A DNA stretch of 64,000 nt from an uncultured Devosia sp. (GCF_946479885.1 NZ_CAMLHM010000001.1:62001-126000), one strand, 5' to 3'. Counted from the stretch's first letter, positions 18,232-26,826 are shown. The notes: a model not told the origin generated them from the sequence alone. A program made the numbers and translations.

Positions 18232-19119
18232 CTAGTTCTCGGCCATCGCCCGCTCGATCCTTTCCGCCAGCCCGGCGCTCACCGGCACCATGGGCAACCG
18301 CATTTCCGGGCTGTCGATGAGGCCGGCGCGCCAGAGCCAGTGCTTGATTGCGCCCGGGCTCGGTTCGGCAAACAGCAGACGGGGAATATCGGCCAGGCGC
18401 TGCCAATCGGCCTGTGCGCCCTGCTGGTCATGGACCAGCAGCTTGTTACGGATGGCCGCGAACCCCGCCGTGTGCACATGAGCCGATGCCAGAATGGCGC
18501 CGTCGGCGCCCTGGGTCAGGGCCGAATAGTAGAACGGGTCCTCGCCCGTCAGCACGGCAAAGCCGGCCGGCTTTTGCCGCACCAGGTCGAAAGACTGCGC
18601 CGGATCGGCACAGCAATCCTTGACGCCGACGATGTTGGCACGCTCGGCGAGGCGCAGCATGGTCTCGTTGCCCAGGTTGACGCCGGTGCGATAGGGAATG
18701 TTGTAGATCAGGATCGGCCTGGCCGTGCTGTCGGCCAGCGCCGAAAAATGTTGAAATAGCCCCAGTTGCGAGGGACGCGTATAGTACGGGCAGGCAATCA
18801 AATAGCCGTCCATGCCCCATTGCGCGGTCTGGCCGATTGTCTTGACCAGCTTGCGCGTATCGCTACCTGAAAGGCCTAGATAGATCGGCATGGCCCTGCC
18901 GATGGCCGCGAGCGCATCACGCGTTACGGCCACTAGCCGCGCCGCCTCGTCATCGTCGAGCGACATGCCCTCGCCGGTGGTGGCACCCAGGATGAAGCCA
19001 TCGATCGGCCCGGCGGTGTAATGGGTGACCAGCCGACGAAGCGAGGCCTCGTCGAGCACACCGTCGCGGAACGGGGTGATGAGCGGCAGCCAGAGGCCGT
19101 GCAGGGTGTTGATTTCCAT
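18232..19119 (-). CDS. dapA: 4-hydroxy-tetrahydrodipicolinate synthase family protein
   Basis: A 295-residue class I aldolase of the DHDPS family, which condenses pyruvate with aspartate semialdehyde at the entry to lysine and diaminopimelate synthesis. The expected residues are visible: the threonine pair in GATTGEG, PYYTRPSQLGLFQHF, Tyr and Arg in YNIPYRTG, and the Schiff-base lysine in GVKDCCAD. GATTGEG is a variant of the usual GTTGES, so another member of the family (a paralogue acting on a different aldehyde) is possible. ATG 19119 has AAGGAG 8 bases upstream. An attenuator-like leader precedes it. Confidence 0.85.
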   Translation of the reverse strand: MEINTLHGLWLPLITPFRDGVLDEASLRRLVTHYTAGPIDGFILGATTGEGMSLDDDEAARLVAVTRDALAAIGRAMPIYLGLSGSDTRKLVKTIGQTAQWGMDGYLIACPYYTRPSQLGLFQHFSALADSTARPILIYNIPYRTGVNLGNETMLRLAERANIVGVKDCCADPAQSFDLVRQKPAGFAVLTGEDPFYYSALTQGADGAILASAHVHTAGFAAIRNKLLVHDQQGAQADWQRLADIPRLLFAEPSPGAIKHWLWRAGLIDSPEMRLPMVPVSAGLAERIERAMAEN

Positions 19120-19157
19120 AGTCCATCTCCTTGGGCCGGGAGACGGAGCGCGCATGT

Positions 19158-19185
19158 GAAAAAAGCCCCGTCGAAACCGGCGGGG
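19158..19185 (-). terminator. Terminator inside the dapA leader
   Basis: On the minus strand CCCCG-CCGG pairs with the following CGA-CGGGG (19166-19185), directly followed by CTTTTTTC (19158-19165). This is a standard intrinsic terminator placed 38 bases before the dapA start, so transcripts would stop before dapA unless it is disrupted. Confidence 0.75.
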
Positions 19186-19231
19186 TCAATCTGATCGGGA
19201 TGCTTGCTAAAACCTGCGCGCGACGACCATC

Positions 19232-19254
19232 AGCCCCTAAGCGGGGGCTTTTTT
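19232..19254 (+). terminator. Hairpin with T run on the plus strand
   Basis: AGCCCC (19232) and GGGGCT (19244-19249) followed by TTTTT. It reads as a terminator for rightward transcription, yet no rightward gene ends here; dapA and mutY are both leftward. It is either a by-product of the attenuator or a guard against antisense transcription. Confidence 0.5.
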
Positions 19255-19305
19255 CGAGCTGTTGAGCTTGTTGGTGCGGCGGGTCATGTCGCAAGGCTCG
19301 GGCAT
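19237..19305 (-). CDS. Possible 22-codon leader peptide of dapA
   Basis: The frame begins MPEPCDMTRRTNK and ends SSKKAPA with a TAG inside hairpin 1:2. Two adjacent AAA lysine codons fall in segment 1 of the attenuator. After that TAG, the same frame contains a second short ORF, MVVARRF (19207-19230). No Shine-Dalgarno is obvious for either. Translation is unproven; the A-run may exist only for RNA pairing. Confidence 0.3.
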   Translation of the reverse strand: MPEPCDMTRRTNKLNSSKKAPA

Positions 19306-19326
19306 TGGCGGGCGCTTGTCAACGGG

Positions 19327-20379
19327 CTAGTCGAGCCCGGCTGTCGCCAGCACCTTGCGGAACAAGGTGGGCAGCGCCTCGCCGGCGAGAGCCCGCCGCC
19401 CCGCCCACCAGCCGTCATCGAGCCCCGTTGGATCAACCAAAGCCGACCACACTTCGAGTTCGAGCCGGAAGTGGGTGAAGATGTGGACCACCTGGCCGTG
19501 ATGTTTCCAATCGCCCGCGGCCGGATAATCCACGCTGCCCAGCTCGGCCGACCATTCCGAACCCGGCACCTCGGTCATGCCGCCGAGCAGGCCCTTGGCT
19601 GGGCGGCTCTGGAGATAAACGTCGCCATCGGCGTCGCGCATCACATAGGCATGCCCCTTGCGCACGGGCCGCTCGGCCTTGGCTGCCTTGACCGGATAGA
19701 TGGTGGGGTCGCCCGCCTTGGTGGCGATGCACCCCGGCTGGATCGGGCACAACATGCACAGGGCGGTGCGCGGCGCGCAGATGGTGGCGCCCAGGTCCAT
19801 CATGGCCTGGGCGAAATCCCCGGCCCTGGATGGCACCGCGGCCTGCAATGCCGCGCGCAGCTCGTCCTTGGCTTCGCGCACCGGCACCGGCAGCGCGTAG
19901 TAGCGCGCCAATACCCGGTCGAGATTGCCATCGAGCACGGCAATGGGCTCGTCAAAGCAGATCGCGGCTATCGCAGCGCTGGTATAGGCGCCGACCCCCG
20001 GCAGGGTCTGCAGGCCTGCCGAGGTCTGCGGGAACACGCCGCCATGCTCGTTCACCACTGCCTGGGCGCAGGCATGAAGGTTGCGCGCCCGCGCATAATA
20101 GCCCAGGCCCGCCCATTCCTTGAGCACGCTGTCGAGCGGCGCGGCGGCGAGGTCAGCCACGCTGGGCCAGAGACTGGTGAAACGCAGGAAGTAGTTCTTC
20201 ACCGCCGCCACCGTGGTCTGCTGCAGCATCACCTCGCTCAGCCAGATCCGGTAGGGGTCCGGCCGGATGCCGTGCGCCCGATCAACGGGCGACACGCGCC
20301 AGGGCAGATCCCGCGCATGCCGGTCATACCAGGCCAGCACGGCCGGGGCATCGATGGGAGCGGGATGGGCGACGTGCAT
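19327..20379 (-). CDS. mutY: A/G-specific adenine DNA glycosylase
   Basis: A 350-residue protein that removes adenine opposite 8-oxoguanine. SEVMLQQTTV carries the catalytic glutamate and LPGVGAYTSAAIAA is the helix-hairpin-helix. LDGNLDRVLAR corresponds to the usual catalytic-aspartate segment. The 4Fe-4S cysteines follow C-x6-C-x2-C-x5-C (CAPRTALCMLCPIQPGC). The C-terminal ~120 residues are the Nudix-like 8-oxoG recognition domain. ATG 20379 was chosen; an upstream in-frame extension to 20448 reads through repeat sequence. It is divergent from the DUF721 gene. Confidence 0.95.
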   Translation of the reverse strand: MHVAHPAPIDAPAVLAWYDRHARDLPWRVSPVDRAHGIRPDPYRIWLSEVMLQQTTVAAVKNYFLRFTSLWPSVADLAAAPLDSVLKEWAGLGYYARARNLHACAQAVVNEHGGVFPQTSAGLQTLPGVGAYTSAAIAAICFDEPIAVLDGNLDRVLARYYALPVPVREAKDELRAALQAAVPSRAGDFAQAMMDLGATICAPRTALCMLCPIQPGCIATKAGDPTIYPVKAAKAERPVRKGHAYVMRDADGDVYLQSRPAKGLLGGMTEVPGSEWSAELGSVDYPAAGDWKHHGQVVHIFTHFRLELEVWSALVDPTGLDDGWWAGRRALAGEALPTLFRKVLATAGLD

Positions 20380-20449
20380 GCATAGGGAGATAGCCGCTCG
20401 TCCTCGAGGCCTCAAGGGGGAAGTCCCATTCAGCGGGCGCGACCCCACC

Positions 20450-20560
20450 CCACCCTCGGTCCCTCCCCATCGAGGGGAGGGAGGCGCCAGCTCGACGGCC
20501 AGTGTTCATCGTCTCCCTCCCCCTTGTGGGGGATCAAGGGTGGGGGTGGCCACGCGCGGG
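20450..20560. repeat. Intergenic mosaic of CCCTCCCC palindromes
   Basis: In the mutY/DUF721 spacer: CCCTCCCCATCGAGGGGAGGG near 20461, and from 20512 a unit CCCTCCCCCTTGTGGGGGAT followed by CAAGGGTGGGGGTGG. The second unit recurs, inverted, around 63222-63266. The two units face each other, so the spacer can form long hairpins. No gene is visible between 20380 and 20621. Confidence 0.7.
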
Positions 20561-20621
20561 GAGCTTTCAGGAGGTAACTGTCCCCTTGTCGGCGGGGCCA
20601 GCATGCGAGTACTCCATCTCC

Positions 20622-21131
20622 ATGGCCAAGGAAGATCCACCCGAACCGAAACGCCGCAATCGGACGATGAACATTGCCGATGTGCTCAGCGGTGCGCTCG
20701 ATCCGGTGCTCAAGAAGCGTGGCTTTGCCAGCCGGGACATCATCACCCACTGGTCGGTGATGGCTCCCAAGCCCTATGACACCGTCGCCATGCCCGACAA
20801 GCTGACCTGGCCGCGTGGCGAGCGCAGCGCCGAGGGCGCTACGCTGATGCTGCGCTGCATCCCCGGGCATGCGCTGGCCATCGCCCATGAGGGCCCCAAG
20901 ATCGCCGCCGCCATCAACCGCTATTTCGGTTTTCTCCTGGTCGGTGCTGTCAGATTGTCGGCTGAGCCGTTCACCCCCGGTTCAGGGCAGAAGGCGCAAA
21001 ACCCCGTGCAACCGAGCCAGAGCGTTATCGCGAAGGTCGGGGCCCAGGTGGCCGAAGTGGCAGATGATGATCTGAGGGAAGCGTTGCGGACACTTGGTCA
21101 CGCGCTATCCAGCAGATCGGGGCGGAAATAG
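20622..21131 (+). CDS. DUF721 (DciA-like) protein
   Basis: A 169-residue protein. The DUF721 domain spans about residues 14-105 (ADVLSGALDPVLKKRGFAS, HWSVMAP, LMLRCIPGHALAIAH, INRYFGF). In bacteria lacking DnaC-type loaders the DUF721 protein DciA interacts with the DnaB replicative helicase; that role here is inference from family. The N-terminus is short and basic (PEPKRRNR). ATG 20622 lacks a strong Shine-Dalgarno. It begins a rightward mutY-divergent series: DUF721, dsbA-like, smc. Confidence 0.83.
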   Translation: MAKEDPPEPKRRNRTMNIADVLSGALDPVLKKRGFASRDIITHWSVMAPKPYDTVAMPDKLTWPRGERSAEGATLMLRCIPGHALAIAHEGPKIAAAINRYFGFLLVGAVRLSAEPFTPGSGQKAQNPVQPSQSVIAKVGAQVAEVADDDLREALRTLGHALSSRSGRK

Positions 21132-21138
21132 CTCGCCA

Positions 21139-21156
21139 TTGCATGCGACAATGCAA
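21139..21156. promoter_or_regulatory. Short inverted repeat before the dsbA-like gene
   Basis: TTGCAT (21139-21144), six bases, ATGCAA (21151-21156), exact complements in the 117-base gap between DUF721 and the dsbA-like gene. It may be a protein-binding dyad or chance. Confidence 0.3.
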
Positions 21157-21248
21157 CCGCACTGTTCACGCCGGGTTGATGAATGTGCCCACTTGCCCAC
21201 ACATTTGCCCCGTGTAGTGTCCCCCACATCAAAACAGGAGCGTTAGCT

Positions 21249-22022
21249 GTGAACTTTACCCGCCGTGACACCCTTATCCTGGCCGCTGCCGCATCGGCTC
21301 TGAGCCTTTGCGGGGTCGCCACCGCCAGCGCTGCCGAAGGCGACACGGTCGATATTGCCAAGCTGATGGCGCCTGCCGGTGATGTTGCGGACCATGTCCA
21401 GGGCAGCGAAACCGCGCCCGTCACCGTCATCGAATATGCATCGCCCACCTGCCCGCACTGCGCGGCCTTCTCCAACGACGTGCTGCCCGCCTTCGTCGAC
21501 GCCTATGTCGATACCGGCAAGGTCAAGTTCATCACCCGCCCCTTCGTGCGCAACGTGCTCGATGCCGCCGTGTTCATGCTGGCCGAGGCCTCTGGCCCGA
21601 CCAACTATCACAACGTGCTGTCGACCTATTTCAAGACCCAGAACACCTGGGCAACCTCGCAGACGCCGCGCGACGCCATTCTCGAAATCGCCAAGCAGCT
21701 GGGCTTTACCCAGGAAACTTTCGACGCTGCATTGACGAATCAGGCCCTGTTCACCGGGATGGAAGCCTTGCGCGAACAGGCGCTCAGTGAATTTGGTCTC
21801 TCAGGCACCCCGACATTCTATGTCAACGGCAAGACGCTTACTGGTGACAAGACGCTCGAGCAGCTCGCCGCTGAGATCGACCCGCTGGTGCCTGCCGACT
21901 TCGTGGCAACCGATGGCGCAGCCGCTCCGGCCGCTGCTGCTCCGGCGGCAACCGACGCCATGGCGCCCGATGCCGCAACGCCGGCCGAGCCTGCTGCGAC
22001 GCCCGTCACCCCTGCGCAGTAA
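21249..22022 (+). CDS. DsbA-family periplasmic thiol oxidoreductase
   Basis: A 257-residue exported protein. An N-terminal twin-arginine-like segment (NFTRRDTLILAAAASALSL) is followed by an AEGD mature end. The active site is CPHC (about residues 69-72) in SPTCPHCAAF, and the cis-proline loop is SGTPTFYVNGK near residue 194. The tail is Ala/Pro-rich (about 35 residues). It is predicted to oxidise or exchange disulfides in secreted proteins. GTG 21249 has AGGAG 8 bases upstream. The RR motif could route a folded protein through Tat. Confidence 0.9.
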   Translation: MNFTRRDTLILAAAASALSLCGVATASAAEGDTVDIAKLMAPAGDVADHVQGSETAPVTVIEYASPTCPHCAAFSNDVLPAFVDAYVDTGKVKFITRPFVRNVLDAAVFMLAEASGPTNYHNVLSTYFKTQNTWATSQTPRDAILEIAKQLGFTQETFDAALTNQALFTGMEALREQALSEFGLSGTPTFYVNGKTLTGDKTLEQLAAEIDPLVPADFVATDGAAAPAAAAPAATDAMAPDAATPAEPAATPVTPAQ

Positions 22023-22032
22023 CCTGCCTTTC

Positions 22033-22058
22033 GGCAGCGCCGCCCCGGTGGCGCTGCC
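22033..22058 (+). other. Hairpin abutting the smc start codon
   Basis: A perfect 9-bp stem, GGCAGCGCC (22033-22041) and GGCGCTGCC (22050-22058), whose last base touches ATG 22059. No T run follows, so it is not a terminator. It occupies exactly the place where a Shine-Dalgarno should be, and none is seen. Confidence 0.7.
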
Positions 22059-25000
22059 ATGAAATTCTCCCGCCTCAAGCTTCATGGCTTCAAGTCGTTC
22101 AGCGACGAAACCACGCTGGTCATGGAGCCGGGGCTGACCGGCATTGTCGGGCCCAATGGCTGCGGCAAGTCGAACCTGGTCGAGGCCATGCGCTGGGTGA
22201 TGGGCGAAAGCTCGTACAAGGCGATGCGCGCCTCGGGCATGGACGACGTGATCTTCTCGGGCTCGGGCAACCGCCCGGCCCGCAATTCCGCCGAAGTCAC
22301 GCTCATCCTCGATAATTCCGACCGCACCGCCCCCGCCGCGCTCAACACGGCTGACGTGCTCGAAGTCACCCGCCGCATCGAACGCGAGGCCGGCTCGGTC
22401 TATCGCGTCAACGGCAAGGAAGTGCGCGCCCGCGACGTGCAACTGCTGTTCGCCGATGCCTCGACCGGCGCCCATTCGCCCGCCATGGTGCGCCAGGGCC
22501 AGATCGGCGAGCTGATCGCCGCCAAGCCCACCGCACGCCGCGCCTTGCTCGAAGAGGCCGCCGGCATTTCGGGACTCCATTCGCGCCGCCACGAGGCCGA
22601 ACTGCGCCTGCGCGCCGCCGAGGCCAATCTCGAACGCGTCGATGACATAATCGCCCAGGTCGAAACCCAGCTCGAAACCCTCAAGCGCCAGGCGCGCCTC
22701 GCCACGCGCTACCGCTCGCTCTCGGGCGACATCCGCCGCGCCGAGGCAACGCTGTTTCACATCCGCTGGGTCGCTGCCCGCTTCGCCGAGAAGGAAACCG
22801 AAGCGCAGCATGCGGTCCTGATCCGCGAATTGGCCGATTCGACCCATCTCGAGCTGCAGGCGCAGAACAAGCTGGCGGCTGCCGAAGCGGCCCTGCAACC
22901 GCTGCGCGACCGCGAAGCGGTGACCGGCGCGGTACTGCAGCGCTATACGATCCTCTCCGAACAGCTTGCCGAGGAGGCGCGCCGCGCCGACCAGCGCCGG
23001 GCCGAGCTGGAGGATCGCATCCGCCAGCTCGCCGCCGATGGCGTGCGCGAGCGCGAACTGGTGAGCGAAGCCGAAGCCACGCTTGCCGCCTATGCCGAGG
23101 AACAGGCGCGCCTTGCTGCCCAGGGCGAGGCAGCGCAGGCCGATTTCGACCAAGCCCGCGCCGAGGCCGACACGGCGCGCCTAGCCGTGGCTGAAACCGA
23201 AAGCGAGGCCCGCGCCGCATCGGACGCGCTGGCGCAAGTGCGAGCCCGACGGGCGCAGGCCCTGCGCTCCTCGCAGGACGCCGCCACGCGCATCCAGCGG
23301 CTGACCAGCCAGGTCGCCGAAGTGGAGCGCGAGGCGCAAACTGTCGCCGCCAGCCTCGATGCCGACGAGACCCTTACACTCAAGCGCGCCGCGCTGGTCG
23401 CGACGCAGGCGCGCACTGCTGAAGCCGAGCAGTTGGCCACAACAGCCGAGGAAGCAACTGCCGCCGCGCAGGGCAAGCTCGACGCCGCCCGCCCCCGCCT
23501 CGCCGAGATCGAGGCCGCGCTCAATCGCCTGGAGGCAGAAGCCGCCACACTGGGCAAGATGCTCAATGTCGGCGCCAGCCTGTGGCCCGCTATTGTCGAT
23601 CAGCTCAAGGTTGCGCCCGGCTACGAGACGGCGCTGGGCGCCGCATTGGGCGACGATCTCGAAGCCAGTTCTGATGCCGGCGCGCCGATGCATTGGTCGG
23701 TGCCCGTCGATCACACCGATGACGCAGCCCTGCCCCAAGCCGCCGAACCTCTGAGCCGCTACGTCACCGGCAGCGCGCTGCTCAAGCGTCGGCTCGACCA
23801 GATCGGGCTCATCGACGCCGCCGATGGCCCCAGCCTGATGCATGCGCTCAAGCCCGGCCAACGCCTCGTCACACTGGACGGCGCGCTGTGGCGCTGGGAT
23901 GGCTTTGTTTCCGCCGCCGATGCGCCGAGCCCTGCCGCGCAACGCCTCGCGCAGCGCAATCGCCTGGCCGATCTTGATGAAGAGATCGCGCGCAGCAAGG
24001 GCGAGCGCAATGCGTGGAAGCGTGATGTCGACGCGCTAACCTCTGACCTCGATGTGGCCCGACAAGACGAGCGCGCCCGACGCGAGGCCTGGCGTGCGGC
24101 GCAACACGCCATCGGCGCCGCCCAGTCGGAGGTCGACAAGGCGCAGCGCGCCATCGGCGATCTCACCACCCGTCAATCGGCGCTTGAGGAAGCGCGGATA
24201 CGCCTTGCCTCCAGCCTCAGTGAGGCCGAGGCCATCCGGGCCGATGCCGAGCAGGCGCTGATCGAAGCGGGCAGCGAGGATGAAGCCGCGCGAGTGGCAG
24301 AGGCCCGCCAGTCGGTACTGTCAGCAGCGCGGGAGCGGGCCGACCAGGCGCGGCTCAAGCTTGGCAGCTTCGAGACCGCCGCTCGCATGCGCGAAAGCCG
24401 CCTCACCCAGCTCGAGCGCGACACCCAAAGCTGGCAACGCCGCCGCGATGGTGCCCTCGGCCAGCTTTCGACCCTCGACCAGCGTAGCGCCGAAGTGAGC
24501 CTACAATTGGTCACCGTCACCGAAACCCCGGATGGCTTTGCCGCGCGCCGTGCCCAGCTTGAAGACCAGATCGAGGTCGCCAAGGCCGAGCACAGAACCG
24601 CGGGCGACAATCTCAATGTCGCCCAGACGGGCTATCGCGAGGCCGACAAGGCGCTCAAGGCCGCCAATGAGCTGCTGGGCAATGCCCGGATCGAACTCAC
24701 CCGCATCGAGGAGCGTATCAAGGGTTTCATAGCCCAGCGCCAGCAGATCGAGCGTCAGATCGAGGAGACGCTCGATATTCCGGCGAGCAAGACGCTCGAG
24801 GCCTCCGGCATCCGCGCCGGGGACGCGTTGCCCTCGGAGGTGGCCACCGAACAGAAGGTCGATCGCCTCAAGGCCGAACGCGAGCGGCTGGGTGGAGTGA
24901 ACCTGTCGGCGGAAAAGGAAGCCGTCGAGGTCCAGGAAAAGCTTGATCTGATGGTCAAGGACAAGAATGACCTGATCGAGGCCATCGCCAAGCTGCGCAC

Positions 25001-25514
25001 CGGCATCCAGTCGCTCAACCGTGAGGGTCGCGCTCGCCTCAACGAGGCCTTCGTCAAGGTCAACGCGCATTTCCAGGAACTGTTCACCAGCCTGTTTGGG
25101 GGCGGCACGGCGGAACTCAGCTTCGTCGAAAGCGATGATCCGCTCGAGGCCGGGCTCGAAATCATCGCCCGTCCGCCCGGCAAGAAGCCGCAGACCATGA
25201 CCTTGCTCTCGGGTGGCGAGCAGGCGCTGACCGCCATGAGCCTGATCTTTGCGGTCTTCCTCACCAATCCGGCGCCGATCTGCGTCCTCGACGAAGTCGA
25301 TGCCCCGCTCGACGACGCCAATGTCGAGCGCTTCTGCAACTTGCTCGACAGCATGCGGCAGCGCACCAATACGCGCTTCATGGTCATCACCCACAATCCC
25401 ATCACCATGAGCCGGGTCGATCGACTGTTTGGCGTGACGATGGCCGAACGTGGCGTGAGCCAGCTCGTGTCGGTGGATTTGACGACGGCCGAGAGCTTCC
25501 GCGAGGCGAGCTGA
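22059..25514 (+). CDS. smc: Chromosome segregation protein SMC
   Basis: An 1151-residue structural-maintenance-of-chromosomes ATPase that compacts and segregates the chromosome. Walker A is GPNGCGKSN near residue 31. Two long coiled coils rich in Ala, Glu and Arg flank a hinge around residues 480-640. The ABC signature LLSGGEQALTAMS is near residue 1049 and Walker B PICVLDEVDAPLDD near 1072. The length is normal for the order. It is followed by a convergent gene after 10 bases. ScpA and ScpB are not in this window. Confidence 0.97.
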   Translation: MKFSRLKLHGFKSFSDETTLVMEPGLTGIVGPNGCGKSNLVEAMRWVMGESSYKAMRASGMDDVIFSGSGNRPARNSAEVTLILDNSDRTAPAALNTADVLEVTRRIEREAGSVYRVNGKEVRARDVQLLFADASTGAHSPAMVRQGQIGELIAAKPTARRALLEEAAGISGLHSRRHEAELRLRAAEANLERVDDIIAQVETQLETLKRQARLATRYRSLSGDIRRAEATLFHIRWVAARFAEKETEAQHAVLIRELADSTHLELQAQNKLAAAEAALQPLRDREAVTGAVLQRYTILSEQLAEEARRADQRRAELEDRIRQLAADGVRERELVSEAEATLAAYAEEQARLAAQGEAAQADFDQARAEADTARLAVAETESEARAASDALAQVRARRAQALRSSQDAATRIQRLTSQVAEVEREAQTVAASLDADETLTLKRAALVATQARTAEAEQLATTAEEATAAAQGKLDAARPRLAEIEAALNRLEAEAATLGKMLNVGASLWPAIVDQLKVAPGYETALGAALGDDLEASSDAGAPMHWSVPVDHTDDAALPQAAEPLSRYVTGSALLKRRLDQIGLIDAADGPSLMHALKPGQRLVTLDGALWRWDGFVSAADAPSPAAQRLAQRNRLADLDEEIARSKGERNAWKRDVDALTSDLDVARQDERARREAWRAAQHAIGAAQSEVDKAQRAIGDLTTRQSALEEARIRLASSLSEAEAIRADAEQALIEAGSEDEAARVAEARQSVLSAARERADQARLKLGSFETAARMRESRLTQLERDTQSWQRRRDGALGQLSTLDQRSAEVSLQLVTVTETPDGFAARRAQLEDQIEVAKAEHRTAGDNLNVAQTGYREADKALKAANELLGNARIELTRIEERIKGFIAQRQQIERQIEETLDIPASKTLEASGIRAGDALPSEVATEQKVDRLKAERERLGGVNLSAEKEAVEVQEKLDLMVKDKNDLIEAIAKLRTGIQSLNREGRARLNEAFVKVNAHFQELFTSLFGGGTAELSFVESDDPLEAGLEIIARPPGKKPQTMTLLSGGEQALTAMSLIFAVFLTNPAPICVLDEVDAPLDDANVERFCNLLDSMRQRTNTRFMVITHNPITMSRVDRLFGVTMAERGVSQLVSVDLTTAESFREAS

Positions 25515-25524
25515 GGCCGGTTGT

Positions 25525-26172
25525 CTAGGCCCGAACCGGCGTGGAGCGGGGGCGAGCGGCGCGGATAACCCACTCGGCCACCGCCAGGTTGATCAGCCAG
25601 GCGCCAAGCATCATCACGTCGATTGTCGCCTGATCGGGGCGCCCGAAGATGAGGAAGTATGGCAGTTGGGTCAGGGCCTGCGTACCGGCGCCAAGGCCGA
25701 CGGCGTAAGCGCGGATCATGGCCGCGCCGTGCGTGGCAATATCCCGCCGTCGGGCTGCCACATACCCTTGCACCAGCCACAAGGCCATCGCCGATCCAAG
25801 CACCAGGCGGGTCCAGAACAGCAGGGGGCCTTGAAGCGCCGCCAGCGGATAGAACAAGGTCATCCACAGCCCGCTGAGGGCAACCGTCAAGCCGGCCAGG
25901 ATCAGCACTCGCCCGGCTCGGCGATGCCAGGTCGGGAATCGGCGGCGAAAGGACGGCGTGAGCTGCAGGGCGCCGAGCAACGCGTAGATGCAGGCGCCGG
26001 CGATATGCAGCAGCACCGGCAACGGCGCGTCGAAGAAGCGGATGTTTTCCGGCGTGATCGCAGCGCCGGTCACCAGCGTGTAGATCCGCACAAGCCCGGC
26101 AATGACCGGTATCGCCATGAGCAGCATGAGCCACAGGGGCAAGAGTTCGTGACGGGCGCGACGGGTGGGCAT
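25525..26172 (-). CDS. DUF2306 membrane protein
   Basis: A 215-residue protein with about six to seven membrane segments. It carries features of DUF2306/YozB-type proteins: LHIAGACIYALLGALQLTPSFRRRFPTWHRRAGR, with conserved histidines that might bind haem or metal, and ARRRDIATHGAAMIRAYA. ATG 26172 has AAGGGG 7 bases upstream; a longer start at 26253 lacks support. Function is unknown. Confidence 0.8.
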   Translation of the reverse strand: MPTRRARHELLPLWLMLLMAIPVIAGLVRIYTLVTGAAITPENIRFFDAPLPVLLHIAGACIYALLGALQLTPSFRRRFPTWHRRAGRVLILAGLTVALSGLWMTLFYPLAALQGPLLFWTRLVLGSAMALWLVQGYVAARRRDIATHGAAMIRAYAVGLGAGTQALTQLPYFLIFGRPDQATIDVMMLGAWLINLAVAEWVIRAARPRSTPVRA

Positions 26173-26391
26173 GGCTAGACCCCTTTCATACCGCCATCGT
26201 GCCTCAGATCCACGATATGCAAAATTGCGCAATTTAGTATCAGCCTTATGCATGGGCGCATGTCGCCCAGGACGCCGCCACCAGCTTCACCCCCTTGATA
26301 CATCCAACTTATCCCCGCCCGCATAACCCGGCGCATACTCCCGCCCATCACTCCGCGTGGGCGGCCTGCAGGCTTCGAGCCGGCCGCAGGC

Positions 26392-26451
26392 AAAATCGCT
26401 CCAGTGGAGCGATTTTAGGTAAGAAGGCCATTCGGGCTGCGCCCGAATGGC
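26392..26451. repeat. Pair of perfect 11-bp hairpins
   Basis: Hairpin 1 has arms AAAATCGCTCC (26392) and GGAGCGATTTT (26406-26416) with loop AGT. Hairpin 2 has arms GCCATTCGGGC (26427) and GCCCGAATGGC (26441-26451) with loop TGC. They are 10 bases apart. Hairpin 1 has A and T flanks in the stem and could end the weak leftward or rightward transcription around it. They look like an intergenic repeat unit. Confidence 0.7.
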
Positions 26452-26826
26452 GGGAACAGTGGCGGGGTGAGCCGGGTGTGGCCTTTGCCTGTCGCGCAGG
26501 TTCGAGTTCGGCCGCAAAGGGGCGAGCGTCCCCAGCGCGCGATTCCGGACTGCTCCAAAAACCGGCGCCTCGAGGCGGCTATCGTCTCACTTTTATTCAC
26601 TCAGAGGCGAAAGCCGTCTCAGGGTCCGCTCCCTGCCGACCTGGCAGGCGTCCATTCTCGTACCCGCCCGGTCATGCCGTGCGGCGACTTCGCATGCCTG
26701 CAGGAGCGAAGAATCCTCCCCTCCCCGCCCCGACTTCGCCATCATCTTCTGTGGACAGCATGCCGCACCCCTGCGACAAGCTGTTTTCGATTGTAATAAC
26801 AAAGACTTACGGCCGGTAAGGTTGTC

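Larger units (their letters stand above)
19158..19305 (-). promoter_or_regulatory. Candidate transcription attenuator upstream of dapA
   Basis: Four segments are seen in the leader. Segment 1, GAAAAAAGCCCC (19244-19255), is inside a 22-codon frame. Segment 2, GGGGCT (19232-19237), pairs with part of segment 1. Segments 3 and 4 form the terminator at 19158-19185. Segment 1 is also an exact 12-base complement of segment 4 with its T run, so hairpin 1:2, pairing 1:4 and terminator 3:4 exclude one another. This logic is typical of attenuators. It could instead be two back-to-back terminators with no regulation. Confidence 0.5.

Noticed and set aside
19120..19326. SAM-II or another known riboswitch upstream of dapA
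   Set aside because: I could not match conserved blocks of SAM-II, the lysine riboswitch or other aptamers; the attenuator reading explains the pairing better.
26460..26540. Possible tRNA, because of GGTTCGAGTTC near 26498
   Set aside because: The flanking bases do not form a T-arm stem, and no acceptor or anticodon stem can be drawn around it.
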